Below are positions 55,857-64,000 of a stretch of 64,000 nucleotides of DNA, piece by piece. Under the pieces are notes generated by a model. It was not told where the DNA came from, searched no databases, and saw only the letters and a program-made list of their open reading frames with translations. A program made the position numbers and the translations under genes. The stretch is from Caulobacter zeae (GTDB lineage: Bacteria > Pseudomonadota > Alphaproteobacteria > Caulobacterales > Caulobacteraceae). The stretch is from positions 1 to 64,000 of the forward strand of contig NZ_PJRS01000045.1 of NCBI RefSeq assembly GCF_002858925.1, read 5' to 3'. The first letter of the stretch is position 1, and each line of letters starts with the position of its first letter.

Positions 55857-56750
55857 TTAAGCCGCCCGCCGTCGATAGAGGTAGTCCTCCGGCAGCCCCA
55901 TGCGCCGCGAGGATTCCACGGCCGGCGAGCCCTTGATCGGCACCTTATCGGCGCTGGCGCCCGCCAGGCGCACCAGCCGCCGCTCGACGCCGTTGAGGTC
56001 GAAGGCCTCGCCCAGGCCCAGCCGTGCGCGCACCTCCACTGGCGTGATCGCCACCGCCGCCCGCACCAGCGGCTTCTGGATCAACCGCAGCGGCCCCGGC
56101 AGCAGCGGGGTGCTGGTCATGATCTCCAGGAACTCGAAGACGATCTCCGAGGGCTCCAGATTGGGCAGCATCAGCGCCAGCTGCCGCTTCCACGCGGCCT
56201 CGGAGGTCGGCGCTCCGGTCGCGCCATAGAGCCGCGCGCCCGGAGCGGCCTCGGCGAAGGCCGCGTCGCGCTCGACCTGGCTCAGCGGGCGGGCGTAGGC
56301 GTGATAGGCCTCGATGAAGCCGAAGCTGGCAGTGGCCTGCACCCAGTCCAGCAGCGCCGGGTCGTTGGCCTGGTAGCCGACGCCGGCCGGGGTCTGGCCG
56401 GTCACGTGGCCATGCATGCGCACCACGCCGGCGATCATCTTCTCGGCCGTCTCGCGCGGGCCGTAGACCGTGACCATCGCCGCCAGGCCCGTCCGCTTTA
56501 GCCGCTTCAGGGGCTGGGCCTTGAAGCTGGAATGGTCCCAGACGCCCGAGCGGACGCGCGGCTCGGCCAGTTCCAGGATCACCGCCGTGATGCCGCCGAC
56601 GAACAGCGACACCGGGTTCTTGAACACCCGCCAGGACACCGAGTCCGGCGAGGTCAGGGCAGGCGCCCCCGGCGGCGCGGAAAAGTCGATTTTCGGCCCC
56701 TCGTCGGGCGCCAGCAGTCGCGCCGCGGCTCGCGAAAGGGGATCGGCCAT
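55857..56750 (-). CDS. MpaB/DUF2236 family oxygenase-like protein
   Basis: A 297-residue, probably cytoplasmic protein of the DUF2236 (MpaB / latex-clearing-protein-like) family, a helical fold binding a b-type haem in characterised members. Visible blocks are VFKNPVSLFVGGITAVILELAEPRVRSGVWDHSSF, RTGLAAMVTVYGPRETAEKMIAGVVRMHGHVTG, and NDPALLDWVQATASFGFIEAYHAY; the conserved histidines of these blocks are candidate haem ligands. Its ATG at 56750 overlaps the stop of the acyl-CoA ligase by one base (TGATG), so the two are translationally coupled and may act on the same lipid or polyketide-like substrate. Confidence 0.83.
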   Translation of the reverse strand: MADPLSRAAARLLAPDEGPKIDFSAPPGAPALTSPDSVSWRVFKNPVSLFVGGITAVILELAEPRVRSGVWDHSSFKAQPLKRLKRTGLAAMVTVYGPRETAEKMIAGVVRMHGHVTGQTPAGVGYQANDPALLDWVQATASFGFIEAYHAYARPLSQVERDAAFAEAAPGARLYGATGAPTSEAAWKRQLALMLPNLEPSEIVFEFLEIMTSTPLLPGPLRLIQKPLVRAAVAITPVEVRARLGLGEAFDLNGVERRLVRLAGASADKVPIKGSPAVESSRRMGLPEDYLYRRRAA

Positions 56751-58354
56751 CAGTTCACCCGTCGCTCTCGCCCCGCCCAATACGGTTCGCGCAGCTGGCG
56801 GCGCAGGATCTTGCCCGAGGCGTTGCGCGGCAAGGCCTCGACGAAGTCGACGCTCTTGGGCGCCTTGAAGTGCGCGATCCGCGTGCGGGCGAAGGCGATG
56901 ATGTCGTCGGGATCGGGCGTGACGCCGGGCCGGGGCGCCACCACCGCCTTGACCGCCTCGCCCCACTTGTCGTCGGGCACGCCGATCACCGCCACCTCGG
57001 CCACGTGCGGATGGCCGTAGACGGCGCTTTCCACCTCGGCCGGATAGATGTTCTCGCCGCCGGAGACGATCATGTCCTTCACCCGGTCGTGGATGAACAG
57101 ATAGCCGTCCTCGTCGAGATAGCCGGCGTCGCCGGTGCGAAGCCAGCCGTCGGCGTCGATGGTCGCGTCGGTGGCGGCGTCCAGCTTCCAGTACCCGGCC
57201 ATGTTGGAACCGCTGCGCACGGCGATCTCTCCCACGGTGTTCGCGGGTAGAACGCCGCCGGCCTCGTCGAGGATGCGCAGTTCGACGCCCGGCATCGGCA
57301 GGCCGGCCGAGCGCATGCGCTTGTTGCCGGCCGGATCATGGTCTTCCGGCGGCAGGTAGACCACCGTGCCGGTGGTCTCGGTCATGCCGTACTGCTGGAC
57401 GAAGCCGCAGCCGAACACCTCGATGCTCTCGCGCAGCAGGTCCAGCGGAATGGGGGCCGCGCCATAGAGGATGTAGCTGAGGCGCGAATAGTCGATCTCC
57501 CGCGCTCTCGGCAGCCGCACGACGATCTGCAGGGCCGCGGGCACCAGGAACATCTTCGACACCCGGTCGTGCTCGATGAAGTCCAGCACCTTGGTCGGGT
57601 CGAACTCGCGCGCCACCACGCCCTTGGCGCCGTTGAACAGGCCCACCAGCCCCCAGCCCGTGCCGCCGATATGGGCCACGGGCATGGCCACCAGGCTGAC
57701 GTCGTCGGGGCCCCAGACGTTCCAGTCCATCGGCGCGCGCTCGGCGGCGGCCTTGCGCATGGCCAGCAGGTTGTCGTGGGTCAGCATCGCGCCCTTGGGC
57801 TTGCCGGTCGTGCCCGAGGTGTAGAGTTGCAGCACCACGTCCGACGACCGCAGCGGCGTGGCCGGATCGACGTCGCTCTGGGCGTCGCGCCAGGCGGTGA
57901 ACAGCGGCAGGTCGGCCGGGCCGCCCGGCTCCATGGCCACCACCGGCGGGCGCGGCCCGTCCAGCAGCTTGGCCACCTCGCCCACGTGATCGACGAGCTC
58001 GGGACCGACGAACACCATCTTCGCCTCGGTGTCGGCGACGATGTAGGCGATCTCGGCGGGCGCCAGGCGCCAGCCGATCGGCGCGGTGACGATCCCGGCC
58101 TTGGCCGCGCCCAGCAGCATCTCGAAATAGAGGTCGCTGTTCTTGCCGACATAGGCGATGCGGTCGCCCGGCTTCAAACCCTCGGCGATCAGGGCCCGGG
58201 CCACCTGGTTGGTGTGCCGGTCGAGGTCGGAGAAGCGGGTGTCGCGTCCCTCGAACGAGAAGGCCACGGCGTCGGGTCGTTCCTGCGCGTGGTAGCGGGC
58301 GACGTCTCCCAGCGTGGGCATGCGGGCGAAGTCGACGGCGGCGGCCTCAGTCAT
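56750..58354 (-). CDS. AMP-dependent acyl-CoA synthetase/ligase
   Basis: A 534-residue adenylate-forming enzyme activating a fatty or aromatic acid as its CoA thioester. The P-loop is YTSGTTGKPKGAMLTH (178-188 at its core), the ATP site is QQYGMTETTGTVVYLP, and the core/hinge is DGWLRTGDAGYLDEDGYLFIHDRVKDMIVSGGENIYPAEVE. The C-terminal lysine is in LPRNASGKILRRQLREPYW. It is closest in style to class-I medium/long-chain acyl-CoA ligases. The ATG at 58354 is preceded by GGAGG. It is followed by the MpaB-like gene with a TGATG junction and is divergent from the hybrid kinase gene. Confidence 0.92.
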   Translation of the reverse strand: MTEAAAVDFARMPTLGDVARYHAQERPDAVAFSFEGRDTRFSDLDRHTNQVARALIAEGLKPGDRIAYVGKNSDLYFEMLLGAAKAGIVTAPIGWRLAPAEIAYIVADTEAKMVFVGPELVDHVGEVAKLLDGPRPPVVAMEPGGPADLPLFTAWRDAQSDVDPATPLRSSDVVLQLYTSGTTGKPKGAMLTHDNLLAMRKAAAERAPMDWNVWGPDDVSLVAMPVAHIGGTGWGLVGLFNGAKGVVAREFDPTKVLDFIEHDRVSKMFLVPAALQIVVRLPRAREIDYSRLSYILYGAAPIPLDLLRESIEVFGCGFVQQYGMTETTGTVVYLPPEDHDPAGNKRMRSAGLPMPGVELRILDEAGGVLPANTVGEIAVRSGSNMAGYWKLDAATDATIDADGWLRTGDAGYLDEDGYLFIHDRVKDMIVSGGENIYPAEVESAVYGHPHVAEVAVIGVPDDKWGEAVKAVVAPRPGVTPDPDDIIAFARTRIAHFKAPKSVDFVEALPRNASGKILRRQLREPYWAGRERRVN

Positions 58355-58511
58355 CCGAACCTCCCTGCGCGCCGTCTGTCGCGGCTGCTCGGATAACATG
58401 GTTTTCGTCGTGACCCGGGGTAAGTCAACGGTAGCGGGAAACCCGCGTTTGGTCGCGCCGCCGACCGGCTCTAAGCTGTCGACTCGAACGCCCCCGAGGA
58501 AACCTCCGCCC

Positions 58512-61034
58512 ATGACCAGCTTCCTCCTGCGCCGCGAGCAACGCGGCCTGCTGATCTCGGTGATCCTGGGGCTGATCGTCGCCCCGCTGCTGCTGCTGCT
58601 GACCACCTGGGAGATCCAGCGCGAGTTCACCCGCGGGCGCGTGCTGCGCGAGGCCGTCGACCACTCCTACGAGCAGCGCATGCAGCTTCAGACGCTGTTC
58701 TCCCTGCTGCAGGACGCCGAGACCGGCCAGCGCGGCTTCGTGATCACCGGCCAGCAGCGCTTCCTCGAACCCTATGACGCCGCCCAGCGGCGCCTGCCCA
58801 GCCACCTGGCCTCGCTGCGCGCCCTGCGCCAGCGCGACGTCGGCGACCTGATCGCCGGCGATGATCCCGTGTTCGACCGCCTCACAGCCCTCATCGAGCG
58901 CAAGCAAGGGACCATGGCCGAAGGCATCCGCCTGCGCCGGGACGAAGGCCCAGACGCCGCCCGCACCCTGGTCTCCAGCGGCCAGGGCAAGGTGATCATG
59001 GACGAGATCCGCGTCGTCACCACCGAACTCCAGGCCGCTGACAAGGCCGCCCTCGATCGGCGCATCGCCGCGAACGACGCCCTGACCAAGCGCACCGAGC
59101 GCCTGACCCAGACGCTGTTCATCGTGCTGGTGGTGTTCCTGCTGGCCGCCTTCCTGCTGCTGTCGCGCCAGATCCGCGCCCGCCAGCAGCTGTTTACCGT
59201 CGCCCAGGCCACGGCCGGGCGCCTGGACGCCATTCTCGACAACGCCCAGGACGCCATCATCACCCTCAATCCCAGCGGCACGATCGAGACGGTCAACAAG
59301 GCCGCCGAGGAGATGTTCGGCCAGCCGCGCGAGGCCTTGCTGCGCAAGGCCCTGGCCCAGTTCATCGACCTGCCCGACCGGGGCGAGCTGTTCATCCGCC
59401 AGCTGTCAGGCGCGGACGACCTGACCAAGGGCGTGCTGCGCGAGCTGATCGGTCGTCGCGCGGACGGGACCTCCTTCCCCATCGAGGCCTCGATCGGCCT
59501 CGTCCGCCTGCCCGAGGGCGAGCGCGTCGCCGCCTCGATCCGCGACATCTCCGAGCGCCGCCGGGTCGAGAAGCTGAAGGCCGAGTTCGTCTCCACCGTC
59601 AGCCACGAGCTGCGCACGCCGCTGACCTCGATCGCCGGCTCGCTGGGCCTGCTGGTCGGCGGCGCGGCCGGCGCCCTGCCCGAGCGGGCCGCGCGCCTCT
59701 TGGGCATCGCCCATTCCAACTGCCAACGCCTGGTGCGGCTGATCAACGACATCCTCGACATCGAGAAGATCGAGTCCGGCCAGATGGAGTTCGACCTGCA
59801 GCCGCTGGACCTGGGCGAGCTGGCCCGGCGGGCGGTCGACGGCATGGGCGGCCTGGGCGGCCAGATGAACGTCGCCTTCGAACTCGACGTGACGCCGGGC
59901 CTGCCGCTGGTGCGCGGCGACTCCGACCGCCTGGCCCAGGTGGCCGCCAACCTGCTGTCCAACGCCGCCAAGTTCTCGCCGGCCGGCGGAAAGGTCGAGG
60001 TCAAGGTCTCGGCCCCGCGCCCCGACCTGCTGCGCTTCTGCGTGCGCGACCACGGCCCCGGCGTGCCCGAAACCTTCCGTGACCGCATCTTCTCGAAGTT
60101 CGCCCAGGCCGACGCCTCCGACACCCGGGCCAAGGGCGGCACCGGCCTTGGCCTGGCCATCTCGCGCGAGATCGTCCAGCGCCACGGCGGCCGGCTGTGG
60201 TTCGAGTCCGAGCCCGGCCAGGGCGCGACCTTCATGTTCGAACTGGCGACGATCGAGACCCGCGCCCGTCAACCCGAGCCGTCCGACGGCGCGGCCCGGG
60301 TGCTGCTGTGCGAGGACGATCCCGACATCGCCGAGATCCTGTCGCAGGCCCTGCGCGAGGCCGGGGTGCGGGTGCACACGGTCGGCGACGTCGCCTCGGC
60401 CAGCGCGGTGATCGAGATCGGCGGCTTCGACGCCTTCGTCACCGACGTGCGCCTGCCCGACGGCAGCGGCCTCGACCTGCTGCGCCGCCTGCGCGCCGAC
60501 GCCGCCACCCGCGACATCCCCGCCCTGGTGATCTCGGCCGAGGCCGCCGAGGGGCGTGGCGAGGCGTTGGACGTCGTCGACTGGCTGCAAAAGCCCATCG
60601 ACCTGGAGCGCCTGCGCACCGCCGTGCATCGCGCCGTCAACGGCCACGCCGACACCCGCCGCATCGAGGTGCTGCACGTCGAGGACGACCTCGACGTCCA
60701 CGCCGTGGTCCGCGACGCCTTGCAGGAACGCTGCGCCGTCCGCCACGCCGACAGCGTCCGCGCCGGCCGCGCCGCCCTGCAGGACGCCCGGCCCGACGTC
60801 GTGATCCTCGATCTTGGCCTTGGCGACGGCAACGGCGTCGAGCTCCTGGGCGACCTGCACGACGGCGGCGAGGAACCCGTGCCGGTGATCGTATTCTCGG
60901 CCCAGCCGCTGGAAGACAAGGCGCTGGCCGCCTCGGTCGACGCGGTGCTGACCAAGTCCAAGACCACGCTGGACCAGCTGGCCCGAACTGTGCGCAAGCT
61001 CGCCTCGGACGCCGATTCCAAGAGACGCCGATGA
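58512..61034 (+). CDS. CHASE3-PAS hybrid histidine kinase with two receivers
   Basis: An 840-residue membrane sensor. A first membrane helix (about 12-33) precedes a periplasmic CHASE3-like helical domain (about 35-200, with QDAETGQRGFVITGQQRFL) and a second helix (about 200-218). A PAS domain (235-345) and a HisKA domain (phosphorylated His365 in STVSHELRTPLTS) follow. The HATPase_c domain (about 470-580) has NLLSNAAKFSP, DHGPGVPE and GGTGLGLAI. Two receivers end the protein: Asp645 (FVTDVRLPD) and Asp767 (VVILDLGLG). The stimulus is unknown. The stop overlaps the receiver gene as ATGA, starting a three-gene phosphorelay cassette. Confidence 0.93.
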   Translation: MTSFLLRREQRGLLISVILGLIVAPLLLLLTTWEIQREFTRGRVLREAVDHSYEQRMQLQTLFSLLQDAETGQRGFVITGQQRFLEPYDAAQRRLPSHLASLRALRQRDVGDLIAGDDPVFDRLTALIERKQGTMAEGIRLRRDEGPDAARTLVSSGQGKVIMDEIRVVTTELQAADKAALDRRIAANDALTKRTERLTQTLFIVLVVFLLAAFLLLSRQIRARQQLFTVAQATAGRLDAILDNAQDAIITLNPSGTIETVNKAAEEMFGQPREALLRKALAQFIDLPDRGELFIRQLSGADDLTKGVLRELIGRRADGTSFPIEASIGLVRLPEGERVAASIRDISERRRVEKLKAEFVSTVSHELRTPLTSIAGSLGLLVGGAAGALPERAARLLGIAHSNCQRLVRLINDILDIEKIESGQMEFDLQPLDLGELARRAVDGMGGLGGQMNVAFELDVTPGLPLVRGDSDRLAQVAANLLSNAAKFSPAGGKVEVKVSAPRPDLLRFCVRDHGPGVPETFRDRIFSKFAQADASDTRAKGGTGLGLAISREIVQRHGGRLWFESEPGQGATFMFELATIETRARQPEPSDGAARVLLCEDDPDIAEILSQALREAGVRVHTVGDVASASAVIEIGGFDAFVTDVRLPDGSGLDLLRRLRADAATRDIPALVISAEAAEGRGEALDVVDWLQKPIDLERLRTAVHRAVNGHADTRRIEVLHVEDDLDVHAVVRDALQERCAVRHADSVRAGRAALQDARPDVVILDLGLGDGNGVELLGDLHDGGEEPVPVIVFSAQPLEDKALAASVDAVLTKSKTTLDQLARTVRKLASDADSKRRR

Positions 61035-61411
61035 CTGACCTGAAGCTCCTGTACGTCGACGACGAGGCCGACATACGCGAGGTGGCGACCTTTTCGCTGG
61101 AGCTCGATCCCGGCATCGAAGTGCGCTCGGCCGGCGGCGGGGTCGAGGCCTTCGCCATGCTCGACGGCGACGCCTGGCGCCCCGACGTGGTGTTGCTCGA
61201 CGTGATGATGCCCGACATGGACGGCCCGGCCGTGCTGGAGCGTTTGCGCGAACGCGGCGACCTGGACGGCGCGCCGGTGATCTTCATCACCGCCCGCGCC
61301 CAGGCCGAGGAGCGCGCCCGCCTGCTGGGCTTCGGCGCCGCCGACGTCATCACCAAGCCGTTCGATCCGATGACCCTGGCCCAGGACGTGCGCGCGATCC
61401 TCGCTCGATGA
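61031..61411 (+). CDS. single-domain response regulator
   Basis: A 126-residue CheY-like receiver without an output domain. Acidic pocket residues are in LLYVDDEADIRE, the phosphoacceptor is Asp57 (VVLLDVMMPDMDG), the switch Thr is in VIFITARAQ, and the conserved Lys is in ITKPFDP. It overlaps the kinase stop and the Hpt start by ATGA on both sides. With no DNA-binding part, it probably shuttles phosphate or binds a protein target. Confidence 0.93.
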   Translation: MTDLKLLYVDDEADIREVATFSLELDPGIEVRSAGGGVEAFAMLDGDAWRPDVVLLDVMMPDMDGPAVLERLRERGDLDGAPVIFITARAQAEERARLLGFGAADVITKPFDPMTLAQDVRAILAR

Positions 61412-61671
61412 CCACCGCCGATCCCCTCGCCCCGCTGCGGGCCAAGTTCCTGGTCCGCGTCGCCGACGACCTGGCCAGGCTGCGCGCGGCCGACACCTCG
61501 ATGAAGGACCGGCACTACATCGTTCACCGCCTGGCCGGCGCCGCGGGCGTGTTCGGCTACGCAGGCGTCACCGACCTCGCCCGCGACCTCGACGACCTGC
61601 TGCTCGACCAGGGCGAAGCCCCGCCCGAAGCCTTCGCCGAACTGATCGCGGCGCTGGAGGGACTGGGCTAG
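61408..61671 (+). CDS. histidine phosphotransfer (Hpt) domain protein
   Basis: An 87-residue Hpt protein. The helical bundle contains HYIVHRLAGAAGVFGYAG, in which His40 is the phosphorylatable residue (the VHRLAGA pattern is typical of Hpt H-x-L-K/A-G). It should carry phosphate between the receiver domains of the hybrid kinase and the small regulator, or to a regulator elsewhere. Its ATG overlaps the receiver stop (ATGA). It lies just upstream of the DUF2306 gene, after an 80-base gap. Confidence 0.88.
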   Translation: MTTADPLAPLRAKFLVRVADDLARLRAADTSMKDRHYIVHRLAGAAGVFGYAGVTDLARDLDDLLLDQGEAPPEAFAELIAALEGLG

Positions 61672-61751
61672 GGCCTGGGCCTCGCCCCGCGTCGCCGCGA
61701 TCCGCCCCACGCCGCTTCCCCGCCCATGGCGCGCCGGCCACCACGGCGGTC

Positions 61752-62426
61752 ATGCAACAGCTCTTCGCCCCTGCCCTCGCCCTGCACATCGCCTGCGGCC
61801 TGGCCGCCGTCGCCGCGGGCCTCGCCCCGATCCTGACCCGCAAGGGCTCGCGCCTGCACCGACTTTCGGGACGCGTGTTCGTCGTCCTGATGGGGGTGAT
61901 GCTGGCGGCCGCCTGGCTGATGACGGCCCTGCACTTCAACGCCTATTTCACCGCCCTGTCGGCGACGGCCAGCCTTGGCCTGTTCTCGGGCTATCGGGTG
62001 CTGCGCCGCAAGCGGCCCGATCGCGATCCGGGCCAGCGCGCCACGACCCTCGACTGGATCGCCACCTTGGCCGTCGTGGCGATCGGCGGCTGGGTGCTGA
62101 CCCTGCTGCTGGCCGGCGACAGCGACGCCCCGCGCGCCCCGGCCGTCGCCCTGGTCTGGGGCGCCTTCCTGATGGGCGGCTGGGACCTCTGGCGGTTCGC
62201 GCGCCCCGGTGACTGGCCGTTCTCGCCCGACCTCTGGACCTACGAGCATCTTATGAAGATGCTGGGCGCCTATGGCGCGGTGCTCAGCGCCTTCTCGGGC
62301 AACTTCCTGACCTTCCTGCCAACGCCGTGGAGCCAGCTCTGGCCGACCTTGCTGTTCCAACCGATGGCCGTGATCTGGATCGCGGCCCTGGCCATCCGGC
62401 GGCGGCGCACATGGTCGCTCGCCTGA
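61752..62426 (+). CDS. DUF2306-like integral membrane protein
   Basis: A 224-residue protein with about seven hydrophobic helices (ALALHIACGLAAVAAGLAPI; VFVVLMGVMLAAAWLMTAL; IATLAVVAIGGWVLTLLLA; VWGAFLMGGWDLWRFA; LLFQPMAVIWIAALAI). The HRLSGRVFV segment after helix 1 and the polar KMLGAYGAVLSAFSGNF are typical of DUF2306-like membrane proteins of unknown function. Its 3' end overlaps the LytTR regulator gene by 16 bases, which suggests the regulator could control or sense together with it. Confidence 0.75.
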   Translation: MQQLFAPALALHIACGLAAVAAGLAPILTRKGSRLHRLSGRVFVVLMGVMLAAAWLMTALHFNAYFTALSATASLGLFSGYRVLRRKRPDRDPGQRATTLDWIATLAVVAIGGWVLTLLLAGDSDAPRAPAVALVWGAFLMGGWDLWRFARPGDWPFSPDLWTYEHLMKMLGAYGAVLSAFSGNFLTFLPTPWSQLWPTLLFQPMAVIWIAALAIRRRRTWSLA

Positions 62427-63262
62427 AGGCCGCGCCGACCGCCGCCTGGGTCTGGGCCTTCACCGCCTACAGCTGGACGGTCACGAGCGTCAACGCCGCC
62501 TGGTTCGCCCGCCGGCTGGCGGCGGGGCGCGGCGAGAGCCTGTCCGTGGCCGCCTCCCTGCTCTGGCAGGGCGGGATCTACGCCGCCTGGCTGCCGGCGG
62601 CTGGGATCGTCTGGCTGGTGCTGCGCCGGTTCGAAGCCGGAGCGCGCGGGATCGCGGCGAGCTTCGCCGCCGGCCTCGCCGTCGTGCCGCTGGAAGCCCT
62701 GGCGGCCAGCCTGATCGACCGCGCCTTCGTCGGCGGCGAGACCGCCCTCGGCGCCCGCATGCTGGAGCGGACACCGGTCTGCCTGCTGCTCTATTCGGCC
62801 ATCGTCGCGGTCGGCCTGGCCGCCGTCCACCACCGTCGCGCCCGCGAGGCCCGGGCCCGCAACGCCATGCTGGAAGCCGCGCTAGCGCAGGCCCGCGCCG
62901 TCGCCGCGCCGGCGGAGACGGCCGAACGGTTGATGGTGATGTCGGGGGCGCGCCGCATCCCGATCGAGGTTTCGGCCGTCGAATGGTTCGGCGGGGCCGA
63001 CAACTATGTCGTCGTCCACTGGGCCGGTCGCGAAGGGCTGCTGCGCGCCACCCTGCAAAGCCTGGAAGCGAGGCTGGACCCCCGCCTCTTCGCCCGCGCC
63101 CATCGCTCGTCGCTGGTCAACCTCGCCCACGTGCGCGAGGCCCGTCCGCTGTCGGACGGCTCCTGGCGGCTGGCCATGGCCAGCGGCGACGAGGTGGTCA
63201 CCAGCCGGACCTATCGCGACGCGCTGCTGGAGCGGCTGGGGGGACGGGCTTCATCCCCTTAA
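62411..63262 (+). CDS. membrane-anchored LytTR transcriptional regulator
   Basis: A 283-residue protein with four predicted membrane helices in its first 150 residues, a short coiled region, and a C-terminal LytTR DNA-binding domain (about 180-280). The domain shows IPIEVSAVEWFGGADNYVVVHWAG, LLRATLQSLEARLDPRLFARAHRSSLVNL and the closing VTSRTYRDALLERL. Such membrane LytTR proteins act with small membrane partners encoded beside them. The DUF2306 gene overlapping its start by 16 bases is the natural candidate. The ATG at 62411 begins the first helix; an upstream frame start is in the neighbour's coding region. Confidence 0.87.
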   Translation: MVARLKAAPTAAWVWAFTAYSWTVTSVNAAWFARRLAAGRGESLSVAASLLWQGGIYAAWLPAAGIVWLVLRRFEAGARGIAASFAAGLAVVPLEALAASLIDRAFVGGETALGARMLERTPVCLLLYSAIVAVGLAAVHHRRAREARARNAMLEAALAQARAVAAPAETAERLMVMSGARRIPIEVSAVEWFGGADNYVVVHWAGREGLLRATLQSLEARLDPRLFARAHRSSLVNLAHVREARPLSDGSWRLAMASGDEVVTSRTYRDALLERLGGRASSP

Positions 63263-63264
63263 TA

Positions 63265-63307
63265 ACCTCCCGTCATTCCCGCCCTTGTGGCGGGAATGAC
63301 GGGAGGT
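63265..63307. terminator. perfect 19-bp inverted repeat, possible bidirectional terminator
   Basis: The arms ACCTCCCGTCATTCCCGCC and its exact complement enclose the loop CTTGT. It lies between the converging LytTR and GH3 genes, 2 bases after the LytTR stop. The T-tracts on either side are short (TTATT on the minus strand, none on the plus strand), so it may work as a rho-independent terminator mainly for the minus-strand gene, or simply be another dispersed dyad. Confidence 0.6.
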
Positions 63308-63321
63308 AAAAGTAAGCTTCC

Positions 63322-64000
63322 CTAGCTCCCCGGGCACCCCACATGCGCCTCGGTCGGCTCAAGGCGGATCTCGCTGAAGGCCAGCTTGAAGCCGGCCTGC
63401 GCCGACAGCACCACCGGCGAGGAGATGCGGCTCATGTCGGCGCCGGCGGCCTTCAGGCACGACAGCTTGATCTGGGTCTTGCGCCATTCGCCCACGGGCG
63501 CGTCGGCGAAGATCTTCGTCACATCGACGCCGCCGGCGCAGCCTTCGCCGCACGAGACCGAAAAGCCCACCGGCCCCGGCGCCCGCTCGTCGACGCGGTA
63601 GGTGAAGGCGATCGACAGGTCGCCGGTGGTCTGGCGGGTCAGGTCGGCCGGCGGGCCGTTGACCAGCAGGGCGCCGGGCCCTGTCCAGGTCGCCAGGCGC
63701 GCGTCCTCCTGGGCGGCGGCGTCGATGGCGGTCAGCTTCACCCCGCCGGCGGTCGACAGCAGCCACGGGGCCGGCGTGCGGCCCGAGATGAAGTATTTGT
63801 CGACATTGACACCGGCGCCGGACACGCCTGACACCTCGCCGAGCGTCGCCACCTTGCCGGGCTTGGCGTAGCTGAGGCCATAGCCGTAGGCGAACTGCGG
63901 GTCATAGCCCGCATCGCCCTTGTTCAGCGGGCCCTGGTCGGCGCGCTTGGGCCAGCTGAACGACAGCTTGCCGGTGAAGTCGCGCCTGGACTTGCCGTCC
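63322..64000 (-). CDS. GH3-type exo-1,4-beta-glucosidase, C-terminal part (runs off the window)
   Basis: The last 225 residues of a larger exported GH3 enzyme that continues beyond position 64000. The in-window part starts within [18 protein letters not shown], followed by [17 protein letters not shown], a stretch typical of glucan exo-1,4-beta-glucosidases of the CelD/ExoP type. It ends with an additional beta-sandwich domain (about the last 170 residues; [39 protein letters not shown]) carrying paired cysteines that could form disulfides. The terminal hairpin lies 15 bases beyond its stop. Confidence 0.82.
   Translation of the reverse strand, partial: DGKSRRDFTGKLSFSWPKRADQGPLNKGDAGYDPQFAYGYGLSYAKPGKVATLGEVSGVSGAGVNVDKYFISGRTPAPWLLSTAGGVKLTAIDAAAQEDARLATWTGPGALLVNGPPADLTRQTTGDLSIAFTYRVDERAPGPVGFSVSCGEGCAGGVDVTKIFADAPVGEWRKTQIKLSCLKAAGADMSRISSPVVLSAQAGFKLAFSEIRLEPTEAHVGCPGS

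Overview
The window is high-GC alphaproteobacterial chromosome and looks like a Caulobacter-type (Caulobacteraceae) organism. The evidence is a xylX-xylB-xylC-xylD set for oxidative (Weimberg-type) xylose catabolism, a TetR/AcrAB/NodT efflux locus, pseudaminic-acid type flagellin-sugar genes, several TonB-dependent receptors, and extensive dyad-rich intergenic repeats. I see no tRNA, rRNA, CRISPR array, phage or transposon gene.

Layout. 1-3800: a DHFR-like protein, then a Fur-box-preceded TonB-dependent receptor with its own tonB. 3.9-11.3 kb (minus strand): a xylan debranching operon made of a GH3 glycosidase, an SGNH/SASA acetylesterase and a GH115 alpha-glucuronidase, the last two overlapping at GTGA. 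11.5-16.8 kb: a DUF885 protein, an M61 peptidase and an NCS1 transporter. 17.0-21.9 kb: a five-gene PepSY / DUF2271 / DUF4198 / ApbE / flavodoxin-reductase operon, probably iron-linked redox chemistry at the cell envelope. 21.9-31.5 kb: mobA, a LacI-type repressor (probable XylR), the xyl operon (without xylA), a GH39 beta-xylosidase and corA. 31.6-38.6 kb: a TonB receptor divergent from a sugar-proton symporter, then a GH43 enzyme and a CE12-like esterase. 38.7-45.3 kb: a TetR regulator divergent from an acrA-acrB-nodT efflux operon. 45.5-55.7 kb: a sulfotransferase divergent from an Asp/Asn hydroxylase, two more GH3 enzymes, pseG, pseH and an SpsF-family gene, and a second DHFR-like protein. 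55.8-63.3 kb: an MpaB-like oxygenase coupled to an acyl-CoA ligase, a hybrid kinase / receiver / Hpt relay linked by ATGA overlaps, and a DUF2306/LytTR pair. 63.3 kb to the end: the C-terminal part of another GH3-type glucohydrolase.

How it works together. Most of the window forms a xylan/xylose utilisation region. Outer-membrane uptake, periplasmic xylosidases, glucuronidase and esterases, inner-membrane sugar import and oxidative catabolism to 2-oxoglutarate semialdehyde are all present. Dyad operators recur upstream of the sugar operons. TGTTAGCGCTAACA lies at xylX. A CCGG-centred variant lies at the GH3, symporter and GH43 promoters. A third type (TGACA-n4-TGyCA) lies at the TonB receptor/symporter interval and at a GH3 promoter.

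Five families of 60-165 bp dyad-rich intergenic repeats (A-E, 16 copies) fill most of the larger gaps, usually immediately after a stop codon. One copy supplies the last codons and the stop of a sulfotransferase gene. Gene functions were assigned by reading motifs; no database search was run, and links to named Caulobacter loci are from memory.
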